A stretch of DNA of 64,000 nucleotides from Acheta domesticus (taxonomy: Eukaryota; Arthropoda; Insecta; Orthoptera; Gryllidae), in the NCBI GenBank assembly GCA_031308135.1, contig JAHLJT010000631.1, positions 32,783,522 to 32,847,521 of the forward strand. Direction: 5' to 3'. Below the pieces are notes generated by a model, which searched no databases, had not been told where the DNA came from, and saw only the letters and a program-made list of their open reading frames with translations. Numbering within the stretch: position 1 is the stretch's first letter; each line of letters begins with the position of its first letter. The position numbers and the translations under genes are program-made. Below, piece by piece: positions 1 through 11,500 of the stretch.

Positions 1-189
1 ATCCTAATATGAATATTATTAGTTTAAAACACATGTTCTTTCTTGTAATTCATCACATTTTCATTCAAACCTATAATTGGAGGGTAATAAACTGGTAAGG
101 TTTAAAAGCTTAAATTCAACACAAAGGACTGCAAAGAAGTATCCATTTGTTGTGCAAAGCTAGTGAAAAAATTTGTATAAATAAAAACT

Positions 190-352
190 TATTTATTGAG
201 GTTGGAATACTAGCTTTGCTTTGCCTCTTTATTTATGAATCAGTGGTATTCAAGTGAATTACTCAAGGATATTTTCATGCAATTCAGATCTCTTCTTCTC
301 TTACTTCTCCCGCTGATCAGATTCTATGCTTCAGGTTACAGAATTGGTGCCT
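190..352 (-). other. Candidate terminal exon / 3' end of the small unknown gene
   Basis: Acceptor-like tttcattacag ends at about 353. Joined in phase to the exon at 749-584 it gives eight codons and a TAA. Minus-strand AATAAA hexamers lie near 230 and 196, suitable for a short 3' UTR. This is a model only; no homology supports it. Confidence 0.25.
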
Positions 353-583
353 CTGAGTTACCTGTAATGAAAGCATATATTTGAAAAATGTAATGCAGGA
401 ACACCACACCCGAAATTCTCAAGCATCAAAGAGGTACACTATTAAAATTTAGGCCTATAAAGTAATGACATGAAACTCTTAAGGTATCTGAAATGTTCGG
501 AACGATACATGAAGTAGCACAACACTAGACGGAAAAATCGTTCTATTACAGTAAGTCATCATAACTCAAAATATTTCACTCAC

Positions 584-749
584 CTTCCCATTTCGGAGGA
601 AAACCTGAAGAAACTTTATTTCCTTTATCCTGCCGAACAACATTGACACATCCTTGGGCCCAACATTTAGTCATTGTCCTCTGCAACACTTGACGTACAC
701 CGCCAAAATAAGCTCGCAAACGAAATGTCACAAACAAACACGTTGCCAT
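584..749 (-). CDS. Candidate first coding exon of a small unknown gene
   Basis: From an ATG at 749-747 the minus strand is open for 55 codons up to a strong donor (GAAG|GTGAGT at 583), with a stop just inside the intron. The product would start MATCLFVTFRLRAYFGGVRQ, basic with few acids, like a mitochondrial targeting peptide. Further on are M-T-K-C-W-A-Q-G-C and SSGFPPKWE. Local CpG density is raised. I do not recognise the family. An acceptor at 354-353 would add only N-S-E-A-P-I-L before a stop, giving a protein of about 64 residues. Confidence 0.4.
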
Positions 750-884
750 TAGAATCGCCGTCTCTTCAGCAAAAAAATAAATTAGTGGATGAAATGAATG
801 GTAGAAGGTTCATAAGCTTGCACCGCTACCTGACGAGCAAATAATCGAAGCAGGGTTTGAAATTACGCATGTACCTTAAAATAG

Positions 885-1088
885 ATGTCGCCACATGGAA
901 ACGATGCTAGCGAATCCTCTAGCCCATACTCTCAAACAGCGAGAGTTTCCCCTCCTGTTGTATATTCCTCCATGCAACGTGTATTAGAAATCGATGAACA
1001 AGACAAAAGAACAGCGCGCCGCGGAAAGTGTATTTCGATCATTCTGGAGAATTTTAAGGGGTTCAACAAATTCGGAAAGAAATTTTGA
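885..1088 (+). CDS. Small ORF, 67 codons, divergent from the 749-584 exon
   Basis: Opens MSPHGNDASESSSPYSQTAR and ends with a basic stretch. The start lies 135 bp from the start of the divergent minus-strand exon, within the same CpG-enriched patch, so a bidirectional promoter is possible. It has no recognisable domain and could be a chance ORF or a first exon whose splice donor I cannot place. Confidence 0.2.
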   Translation: MSPHGNDASESSSPYSQTARVSPPVVYSSMQRVLEIDEQDKRTARRGKCISIILENFKGFNKFGKKF

Positions 1089-1089
1089 C

Positions 1090-4000
1090 TAACCAGTTAG
1101 TTGAAGAAGAATTAAATGAACGCTGTATTTTTTGTTTGAACGAGATCGGACGACGGGTTCTCTTAAAATTGTAATTTGAAAATTTAGAGGAAAAGCTCAG
1201 TCGAACATGTCAAATGGCATAACTTGAATTATCGAGATTTTGCGAAGAAATGCTGATTAAACAATGAGAGGCGGCGGGAATCGTCGTAATATGAATTAAG
1301 CAAAATTTATAAATGGTTTAGAGAGTTATAAAAACATTGAACGTTCTAAATAAAGAAATATTACAAACTAACAATACCAGAAAACAAGCGACGAATTACT
1401 GCTGGGGAATGTCGACAGAAAAATTAGCATTTTCGACGTGAAATAAATAGAAAACAACCGTTTTGACAAGAAAACCTTAACATTGGGGAAAAGCTGAAAC
1501 GAATAAACACGAACACAAGTTAAAACGGGAAATATTGAACATTTTAAAAAATTTTGTGGAAACAACAATGAAAAAAAGCGAAATGGATTTCGCCGGCATT
1601 TTTCATAATCCGAGTTAACATGTTAAATCGACATGATTTTGACTGCACTTCGGTCTAGTCAGCGGTTGAGAGGACATGGTTTCCACGTTTGCCGTATTCG
1701 TGATTTTTAAACTTTTTCGGACTTAGACATTTTTTGGGCGGCGGAGAGAAAGTAAATAATGAACATATAACTGTGCAGACATTGTCAATGCAGTAACACT
1801 TTGAAGAGAGAAGAAGTACTATTTTCTGTAGTGAATTTGTGGCACAAGGTGGTTGGACAATTTTTGGAATTCCTGGGGAGAAATATTTGAAGAGAACCGG
1901 CCCGTGCACGAGCGGAGCGTGCGTGGACATTCGATGCGTGCGAGTGGGCGCGCATAGGACCATCGAACCGGCAACGGCGCTGTTTTCGACGAGGCAGAAA
2001 AAGGGAAGTGATGCATTCGCGAAATAATCAAAAAAATCAGATCTGAACTTGCGCATATCAAAGACGTAAATAAACATTCATGAGACTCTTGAAATTTTAC
2101 GAAATTTTTTAAGCGGAATTAGTGTAATACAATAATTTGTAAGCTAGGATTTAGTAATTGTTAGTTTTCATTTTCATTGTTGCCTTGGAAGTACGTACGT
2201 ACATAGTTGTGGTAATAATATTGAGTTGTCTTAAAGAAAGGAATTCCTAGATATCAGTAAATTGCTAAACGACTAATTAATGGCCATTTGAATTGTAATT
2301 AATTGCAATTAATGTAATTGGGCAATGTCATTTTAAAGAAACCCATAACAATATTGCCAAGCGGACGTAAATGTTCACGCGCCGTGCATTGTTGACGGAA
2401 GAAATAGAAAAAGGAATTAAAATTCTTGCTTTCTTGTTTGAAAATATATGTTTTATTTCAGTAGTTAGTAGCCCTGTGCACGCTGCTTTGTTAAACGTTG
2501 TTTACAGGTAATTCCCGTACGGGGCCGTCCACGACCCACGACCCAAATAAATTTTATGCAACACCATTAAATAATAATATTGATAAATTGAATAGTGGTA
2601 AGAGAGGTATAGTTGCATTGGCTCCAGAGTAAAGAGCAATTAGGAGAAAGGGGAAATAAATAAACAAGGGAAGTAGAGGGTAGACCCGTTGCAATATTGT
2701 ATAATTAAATAAATATATGGGTGTCTGATGTTACTCCACATGTGTTATTTTCTTTCTTTTCATTGCATATTACAGGGCATCATTGCATTATATCCCTAGA
2801 AACCTGAAGATTACACAACAGATCTGAAAATATTTCTAGATTAAAACTGTAAAGTGTTTGATATCACTCCATTGATGGTGTATGTTGAACACTGAAAAAT
2901 AATTGCATGTTTTGAATTTCTTGTATATTTTCAAAAGTTTAAATTTATTTTTGAAATGATGTTGCTTGAAATTGTATCTGGATATTTATATTCTGCTAGT
3001 ATAGTCAACAAGTTTATTTTAGTGCCACCAAAAATGTCAGAGTTGTTATTTAAGCATAGTTTGACATGTCATTTTATAAGCTTTATGAAATCATAAAGTT
3101 GTCAGTAGCTGAACTTAACAAGCTTCATGAAGTACATAAGGTTACAGGTTGCTTTGTGACTTCACAAAGCAACCTGTTGTTCACAGATACATAGAACTTG
3201 AAATAAGGTCATGCTCAAATGTCATGTAATAAATTACTTCCTTTTAGTAAATAGAATCCACGTTTTGTGGATCCTTGAAACCGAAAAATCAAAATGTCTG
3301 TCAGACCATTTGTCAATATGAACAAACTGGAGGTCCTGCTAGTTTGAAAAAGATATTTTGGTTTTCAGTACTGTATATGAAGCCTCAATTTTGGTTGAAT
3401 TTTCACTGGAATATCTTAATAAAAAAATAGTAAAAGTTACAAATCTATTCGACGTCTTTCTACAACTACAATATTGAAGATTGAGATTTTTTCCAGAATG
3501 AAATTTTGTTCTAAGACAGATCTTGAAATAAGGTCATGAACAAGTTTTGTGAATGTGAGTAATTTTATGTAATTTTGCATGAAATATAAGCAATTTTTAA
3601 ACAATTATTTTCTCACTAATGACTGCATATTAAAAAAAAATTCCTTGTATGTAGCAAATGACTTTTAAAAATTTGATTCTGGTCCCATTTGTGCAAACCT
3701 TATATTATAAATTCAGTTCTTTAACAATGATCTTGTTCAATTTTTTGAGAGAAAAAAGAAAACTTAATTTCCGCTTAATATTAATGCAATTTATAAAAAA
3801 CTTGAAAACTGCTCCTTTTTTATTCCAATGACAGAGCAAAGGACACTGAAGAAGTGATAGAGGGCTTATTTTTGTTGAACTTTCTTAATTTTGAAAATTA
3901 CTGAAGTTAGAAATTATGGGAGAGGTCTTTCATTTTTAAGCTTGGGGAAAAATAAGTATTCCTGAGCAATTGGAGGATGCAGCAGTCATCTGTTTGGTCC

Positions 4001-4779
4001 GTTGACTTGGGGGACCTGAGTTTGAATCTCAGTGCAGAAAAAAAATGTTTACTGGTTGGAAACACTTTTGGAGGTTCATGTATTAGTATATCAAGTAACC
4101 TGTACAAAAATGTTAGAAAATATGCGCTGTTGCAGTAGCTAGTTTTTTAGGCTGTGCACACCTCTGAACACAAAAAATGTTTCAACTTCAGAAAATAAAT
4201 GTAAGAGTAAATGAGAAGACCAGGTTTAGGTGATACAGAAGTGAGAAATGAAATTTTCAATTTCTTGTTTTTTTTAGTCAACTGAAAACTAAACACGGGA
4301 AAAGAGTTCTACAATGCCCAGGGAAGAGACAAAATGTACTGCTAAATGTTGAGAGCTGATGCAGAAATCTTGGAATGAGTGGCAGGGGTAAAGACAGAAT
4401 ACCTGTCGAGAACTCAAACTTACCCTTCTGAAATTCCACATGGATTGGTCAATGACTGAACTGTACCCCCAGCCCTGGATGGTGCAGGCACTTGTCATTA
4501 GGACATAGAAAGATTGGGTGAGAATCTTGTTAAGAGCTCAAATGTGAGCATTTCACTTTAGGTTTTTCCTATTTGAGACTGTTTTAAGTTTTTATTTATA
4601 TAAAAATGTGGTGAGATCAGATTGAGATGAGAGATACAATCAGGGAAAATTGGAATTAATGAGGACTCACATACTGGTAGAAGAGGTTTGAGGTTGTTAT
4701 TGAATGTTAGAGGTTAAATGAAGGCAGAATGATAAAGGTTCTGAATTTTCAGGTTCTATAAAACTAAAACAACAACTGA
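1090..4779. other. No recognised gene
   Basis: AT-rich flank with frequent stops in all frames. A minus-strand ORF near 1655-2077 has no recognisable motif. A perfect 15-bp hairpin lies at 3144-3177. A weak B-box-like sequence at about 4018-4030 hints at an eroded SINE. Confidence 0.5.
3144..3177. repeat. Perfect 15-bp inverted repeat with 4-nt loop
   Basis: Left arm acaggttgctttgtg (3144-3158), loop actt, right arm cacaaagcaacctgt (3163-3177). All 15 pairs match. It lies outside any recognised gene. Confidence 0.85.
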
Positions 4780-5533
4780 TTTTATTTTAATCAATTTTAT
4801 TATCTTCAAAAGGAGATTCAAATAAGACAAAGGTGTGACCTCAGCATACATTCACACATCTACAATGACAGATCTGGATGAAGGCCATTTGATCCTGCAT
4901 CCTCACACAAAACATGACACATGCAGAAGACTTAGCTTCCAATACAATAAACACTTCCACTTGTAAAGCCTAAGGTTAAATGAAAATACAAATTATTGAG
5001 CAATACAAGAATAAACAACATGATTACATAATACTGGACTAGTGGCATGCCACAGCCCATTTGGGCCTCACAATCAGCAATCATATGGCTATTACAGCCA
5101 GACATCTTCAGTCTTCACCAGCATTAACTTCATGCCACCTGAACCAGAGCCCATCCACCCTCAACACCTTCACTGTGCATTTCTCCTTACTTGTGCAAAT
5201 GAAAACGAATAGTCAAAAATACAGCTAGTTATTTCAAAAATACAATAATAAAAATTGTGCCCTTATAGTTCTGCACATAGAAATGTACAAAAATTGGAAA
5301 TATGTATAAATATTAGTTTTATACCCTAAGAAAATTTTGGCGCATGGCAGCCACAAATGTTTGCCTGTCCTTCTTCCTCACCAGGAGCTCAGCCCTGCAG
5401 CCTGCCACAGGAATGTGAAGGGAATACTGCGGTATGTACAGAGAGCAAAGCTAAGCATGACTAGATAGGATGCAGGCAGCCCTAAGGCTAGTTATTGTAG
5501 AGCAGCAAAGGGCTGGCTCAGTGCTAGTTCTTT
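4780..5533 (-). other. pod1: Putative pod1 3' UTR with poly(A) signals
   Basis: Downstream of the TGA there is no further coding signal. The first AATAAA hexamers on the minus strand that I see are at 4801-4796 and 4786-4781, close together. A 3' UTR of about 0.75 kb is inferred; the cleavage site is not proven. Confidence 0.45.
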
Positions 5534-5542
5534 TCAGTCATC
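5534..5542 (-). CDS. pod1: pod1 terminal coding exon 17 (Asp-Asp-stop)
   Basis: After the acceptor gtttcag the exon codes GAT GAC TGA, completing V-D-E-R-E-W-D-D. Acidic tails of this form in coronin-7 relatives are implicated in Arp2/3 binding. Only nine coding bases are present, so the assignment rests on the splice site, the phase and the family's conserved ending. Confidence 0.85.
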   Translation of the reverse strand, partial: DD

Positions 5543-8500
5543 CTGAAACAAAAGCACACATAATCCTTTTGTAGTTTGCCTTTGTCACTTCAAGGAGAAG
5601 AAGAAGAAGAAAACAACAACAACAACAACAACAAAGTATCCAAGAAATATTTTTCTTCCATTACAGTAGAAACATGTAAACAGATTAGAGGTTTTTTGAG
5701 CACTTTTCCTCCTTTCTTTATTCAAAATACACTAGAAGGATTTCTTTTCCCTGTTTACATCTGATTTTATTGCAAAAACAATGTTTTTTCTTGATATTAC
5801 TACATACCCACTCACGCTCATCCACTCCTTCCATGTGGTCTTGCTCTAAAGACATATTCACTTCCATTCTACTGGAAACTGCTCGTTGAATCTAAAAGGA
5901 TACAAAAACTCCTTTGATTTTGATATTTAATTAATTAACTGATACTTCTGTTATTTTATTCAATTAGTAGTAGTATCAGGAGATTTATGAGAATAAATAT
6001 ACAAGAGAATATCTCTCTTGCATAAAATTATTTTGTTAAAGAGTTTGAAAGGATAATGTAGTCATAAAATACTAGCACTGATGCTTATACTGATACAATG
6101 CTTCTGTAGTTATTAGGGCTATTAGTAGGGCCTGCATTAGCAACTAGACTTTTTGAAAAAAATAATTTAGCTCCTTTGGGATTTTTAAGTGGGTAAGATT
6201 TTTTATTGTATTAGTATCAGAGCAAACAGTATTTGCAATAAGTAACAAATTTAAATTATGAACTATTTTACTCAATGAATGATGGCTTTGGAAAAGATTT
6301 CAGAATCCAAAAATGTACCTCTTTGCAATGATTATGGGATATTGTAGCTAAAGATCAAAAATCCAAACAGACACACCAATATTGTGCAGAAATCTACTTT
6401 TCTTCTTCCAAACTATTTGAGATTGTGTTTTCTAGGCAATTTCATTATGAATACTTTGTGGTTAGATATTTTTGGACCTGTTTTCTATACGTGCTACTCA
6501 CCTGCTCTTGTTTCTCCTTCGCTGAGTCTCTACTCCAGTGCAGAGGCACCCCTGATCCTTTTGGTCCAGCCTCCTTGGGTGCAGTGGGGGTACTACTCTG
6601 CCCAGATGTAGTATTTCCTTGTACAGAAGACACTGAAATTCCATGAACTCACATATATTTTCCATGAAGAATTATGTCAAATGTACGGTAATGTTTAAGT
6701 TAAGTGTTAAATACACAGTCATTAATTTTGGTGAATATGCTGACAAAATAATCTAACCTGTTAAAACAAAAACGAAATGATGCTTCTGCACTTCAGACCA
6801 TACAATAAAAATGTAATGCATTCCAACACATACAATTTCCATATCAACGGACAATTACTAGAAACTTTTCACTCAATTTTTATGGTTACTTTGCTTTAAC
6901 TCAGGACAAGAGAAAGGCTATGGTAAGTGTACCCACAAGGGTGGGAGGGGTTAAAGACAGTTCAATTTATGAATGACCTCCTTTTAGCAATTTATGACAA
7001 GAGGAAAAATTAATTACGTCAGGGCTCCCTTTGCTTCATATTTAATGATGTGTAACTTACAACACTCCATGCCATCTGGTTGCAGTGAGATACGTGAAGG
7101 CATTCGATTGTTGCCTGCAAACCATTCTTCAGAAGTCATTGTAGGTTTCCAAGTTACTTTTGTGGGGGGAAATAAATCATCTTGGAAGAGATCCGTCTGC
7201 AAAGCAATTATTAAATCTAATAAAGGTCAAACTTAAGAAATTTGATGGTCCATTACAGAACATCCCCTTAATTTTCATTTCTTATTGCTGTTAGTCATAC
7301 CTTTACACGTGGCACTGTAAAAGAAAGTGGCTCAATGCAACTATTGGTCAGGCGAAGCGCTCTTGCGAATTCCACCGCAGCCACATCACACACATTCTTT
7401 GGGAGGAAGCTGAGGCCCTGGTGTAGAGAAGCGCTTCGATGGTGGCTCAAAGGACACAGATATGGTGCCTCAGCTGTCACCTCAAAGGCATAGATGGTTG
7501 AATCACCCTGTAAAAGGATACCCACTGATTGATAATAATCAGCACTCAATTTATAAAATGTTAGATCCTGGAACGCTCCTCAAATTAATTATTACTTTCA
7601 TAGAAATAATTTAATAATTTATTCCTAAGGTATTGGAATGCTCTGTTGCATTCCTCTAGAAATAAAGCCCTGGTAATATTATTTTATTAAGCACGAATAA
7701 TTTACAGGAAAAAAGATAAAAATATAATATATGCCTTGGCAGACCAGTAAAAGAGTGAAGATGAGTTTTGAAAAATGAAATATACACTACATCACGTGGC
7801 AATGATATCATAAATTAAGGTCATTCACATGTAAACATGAACACAATCCATGCATCCATCAAACACAAACATACATGTAGATGAAGGATGAGAGGTTGTC
7901 AACAAAACATAATTGTTAAAAATATTAATGTTCAAAATTAAAACCTCGATGTTAATATAACTTCACCTGTCAACCACCAACATTTTTAACACTATTGTTT
8001 TTAAAAACTGCATTAGTGATCATTAAACCATGTGTTCCATAACAATGTAATACTTGATTATTTGAATAAATTTTAGTTATTGCAAATTTTTTCATGTAAG
8101 ATCAAACATTGATGCCATCTTTGATATTCCACCATGAACATAAAACATTTTCAAAAATAATTTTTTCCTCTGTCAATAAGCATCACATCATGAAACCAAA
8201 CCTCTATCTCCTCAGCTAAGTGTTGCCCCATGTATTAAACAATTTGCTCATAAGTACTGGTAAATTCTGGCTAAACACTCCGAGTTGCAAATGTATTTTG
8301 TTAATTCATCAAAGAATGGATTCAATTTTGTGGATTTCTATTCTTTACTTAAGGTGTTATTGACTGAAATGTGTAGATATCTTTCTATTTCTTCAAACTT
8401 GTTTTAAAATTTTCATTCATTTATAATTGGTATTTTCACAAGACTTTAATTTGTACACATTATATTTTGCGGTGTAATAAAAAAATTCACTTTTATTGCA

Positions 8501-11500
8501 AATTTCAAGATCAAAAGACAGAGATTGTAGAGACGTCAAAACAGGATGTGCCTTGATGGAGAAAATATTTAAAATGTGTATTCATATCATGTATTTATCA
8601 AACTAAAATAGTTTTAAAGTAATTAAAAATTTAAAAAAAAATTACAAATGCTTTCAACAAATGGTGTAGGTAAAATAAAATAGCAAACACTGTGTTGCAT
8701 TTACACAATGTTGGGAAGAAACGTGTTAAGGTTCCCACGAGCAGGTGGTTTTAATTTGATGGTGGTTGCATTTATTGAGATTTCACTTACAAAACACAAA
8801 TCACAAAACGACCAGGGCATTTGACAAACATTTTCTTATGGGACTGGATAATTAAAAAATTATATGAACTTCTTTTCCTGACAAAAGGCTGACTACAATT
8901 ATTTTTTATCCTTGATCACTTTGGTCTGAAGAATGTTCAATTTAAGGACATCAGAAAATTATCACAGGTTTCGATTGTTATGGTTCTTTTTCAATATAAA
9001 ATAAGTTGGTGATTGACAATTGTGCTTCTGAAGCTGTAGCTTCATACAATATGAGTGTATGATTTGGTTACTTTAATACGTATTTATTTCAAGTGTTTAT
9101 TTTCATGTCCTGGGAACACATTTTCAATGGTATGCAACCTGTCAACATCGCTCCCTTCCATTCACAACTGTCAATCACCAACTTATTTTAATGAGACCAT
9201 AGTATATAACGCTCTTCAGGACTAGCTCACCTGACAGTAGTTTCAATTTTGAGCCACCCCACTATCGAAGTGGGAGGCCTTGCCCAACATTGGGATCAAT
9301 GGCTCTATTATTTATAATTATTTATCAACCACGTCAAACATTGTTCACGCCACATGGGCTTGAGCAGAGGCATACGTACGCGTCCGGTGAGGAAGAGCGT
9401 GGAGCTGTCCTCGTCGTAGAAGGGCACGAGCACGGCGGGCGAGACGTCGAGGCCGACGGTGGCGAGCGGCGGGGCGTCGGGCGCGAGGCGGTCGGCGCGG
9501 AAGAGCTGGATCTGGCGCTCGGAGGCGCGGTCGAAGCCCAGCACCACCAGCGCCCAGCCGTCCAGCGCCCAGGCCAGGCGCGCGCCACGCGGGCCCGGCG
9601 GGCCCCGCCCCTCGCGCACGGCCCCGCCCCCGCGCCGCGGCTCGAACACGCGCACGCGCCCGTCGCGGCACGCCGTCGCCAGGCGCGCGCCGCACGGGCT
9701 CCAGGCCAGCGCCAGCACCTGCGCACACCCGCCGGCGCGGCGGTCCCCAACGTGCCTCGCATGGGTGGCAGTGGAGCAAGAAACGAGGGACGTTGGGACA
9801 AGGAAGAAAAAAGGAATAATCGCGCGCGGTCCCTGGCTCGTTTGTTATGGTACTGCTCCGGCATTCGCCTGGTGCTGGCCGGAGAAACCACGGGTAACTA
9901 CCGATCAGAGCATTTGGCCGCTAGAATTCTCCTCCAGACAGCGGATGAATTCGACCTACTACGTGGCCAGTGTCCTGCTACCAAAATCCTGCTACCGTTG
10001 GGAATCGAACCCAGCCAGGGACCTCACGGTCAGAGGCACAGCAGTGACATGAGTTGATGCCCTGAGCCACACGCTGACATCCGCCCCCCTCCCCCCCCCA
10101 CACCCACATGTAGACGTAGAATTAGGGCGTTCGGTCACAGAAAATCCTAGTTTTAGTTTAGAAAACACCTAAACACAAAACTCATATGCCCCCTCCCCTC
10201 ACGTGAAGGATGTTCCTACTAGTAAAGTATTAATTTATTTGTGCATGGCTATGAGACAGTCCACATCTAATTGCGTCATTTATTATTTCCACACTTTGAA
10301 TGCTCAAATAAAGAAAATTGATTAACTTCCCCAAGACCATTCTTAGCATTCACTCTCTGATGATGCATAATAGTTTTAGTTTTTACTCGTCAATTCGATA
10401 ATTCGTTCCCCCCGCAGTTTTGAACGCTGCCATTGCCGGTTCGGGAAAAGATTGCCATTTTGCAACCTGTTGACAAGTAACAACCCCTTAATATCAGGCA
10501 AAACAATAAAGAAATAGCCTCAGTTATAACAGGCAAGCACTTTCAAATCTGTAAATACTTATGGACAATTTCCCACAGGGTTACTATGGTATACGGGCTA
10601 AACCTTTTCCCAATTGAGAGAGAGAGAAAATTAATTTCATTGTACAAAATGGGCTTTGGGTGTCAGGTATTCCATGTTACTCGATCCTTGATCTTGAACA
10701 ATATCCATTTTTTTGTCATGTACCATAAGATTTAAACAAAATGCTAGGTTGGTAGTACATTTGTTGAAATCTAGACACTGTTGATTTGATTGTGAAATGT
10801 GCAATGTGAAATGTATTGTTCATTTGACTGACACAAATGTCATATTACACAAATACAATATAATACACAAATGCTATATTTCTAACAAATCTTGAATGGG
10901 AAAAAACATCATGTGTGAAAATTTGACTCTTTCGCGAGTAAGCTACAGCTCTTCTGCAAGTCTAAACATGGAGAATAATGTGCTTTTGGGGGTATTATAC
11001 ACGCACGTTTCTTGAGCCCCAAAATACTTTCCCCCACTTCTTTACTAACTGTAGTTGAATTACGCATAAATAATGAGGTTTGTAGACAAAATATGATAAC
11101 CAGAAATGTGCGCTCTCGAGTAACAAACTATTTCTCTTTGACAAACGAGCCATTGATTTGATATAATAGTCCTGACGTCACAATAACCAACTTTCCCACA
11201 CCTCTCGCATCTAGCGAAATGAGGGCTCAAGAAAAAAGTGTGCGGATAATACGAGCCACCTTTTCCTGTAACTACCAAAAAACCTATTTCAATGGCCCCA
11301 GTCGGCATGGAAACGTAAAACTAGTGAGCAATCAAGGCTTTCTCCACGTTTCAATGATAGAGATTCCTACTCATATCCTTAACTACTTCTATTTTGAAGA
11401 AATAAAATGTAGAAATATATTACAGGGAGTACATGAAAAGTGATATGGTTGATAAACTTATTTTATAACAGGGCACAATGTATACAATGGTTTGTTACTT

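Noticed and set aside
1655..2077. Minus-strand ORF of 140 codons
   Set aside because: No recognisable motif, no splice or promoter context, and an overlapping ORF in another frame of similar length.
4000..4045. SINE from a B-box-like gagtttgaatctc
   Set aside because: No matching A box at the proper distance could be made out; too eroded to call.
9290..10057. Long plus-strand ORF of 255 codons and overlapping ORFs in other frames
   Set aside because: They overlap pod1 exon 12 antisense and a SINE. The openness comes from extreme GC content, and the minus-strand frame has clear coronin homology.
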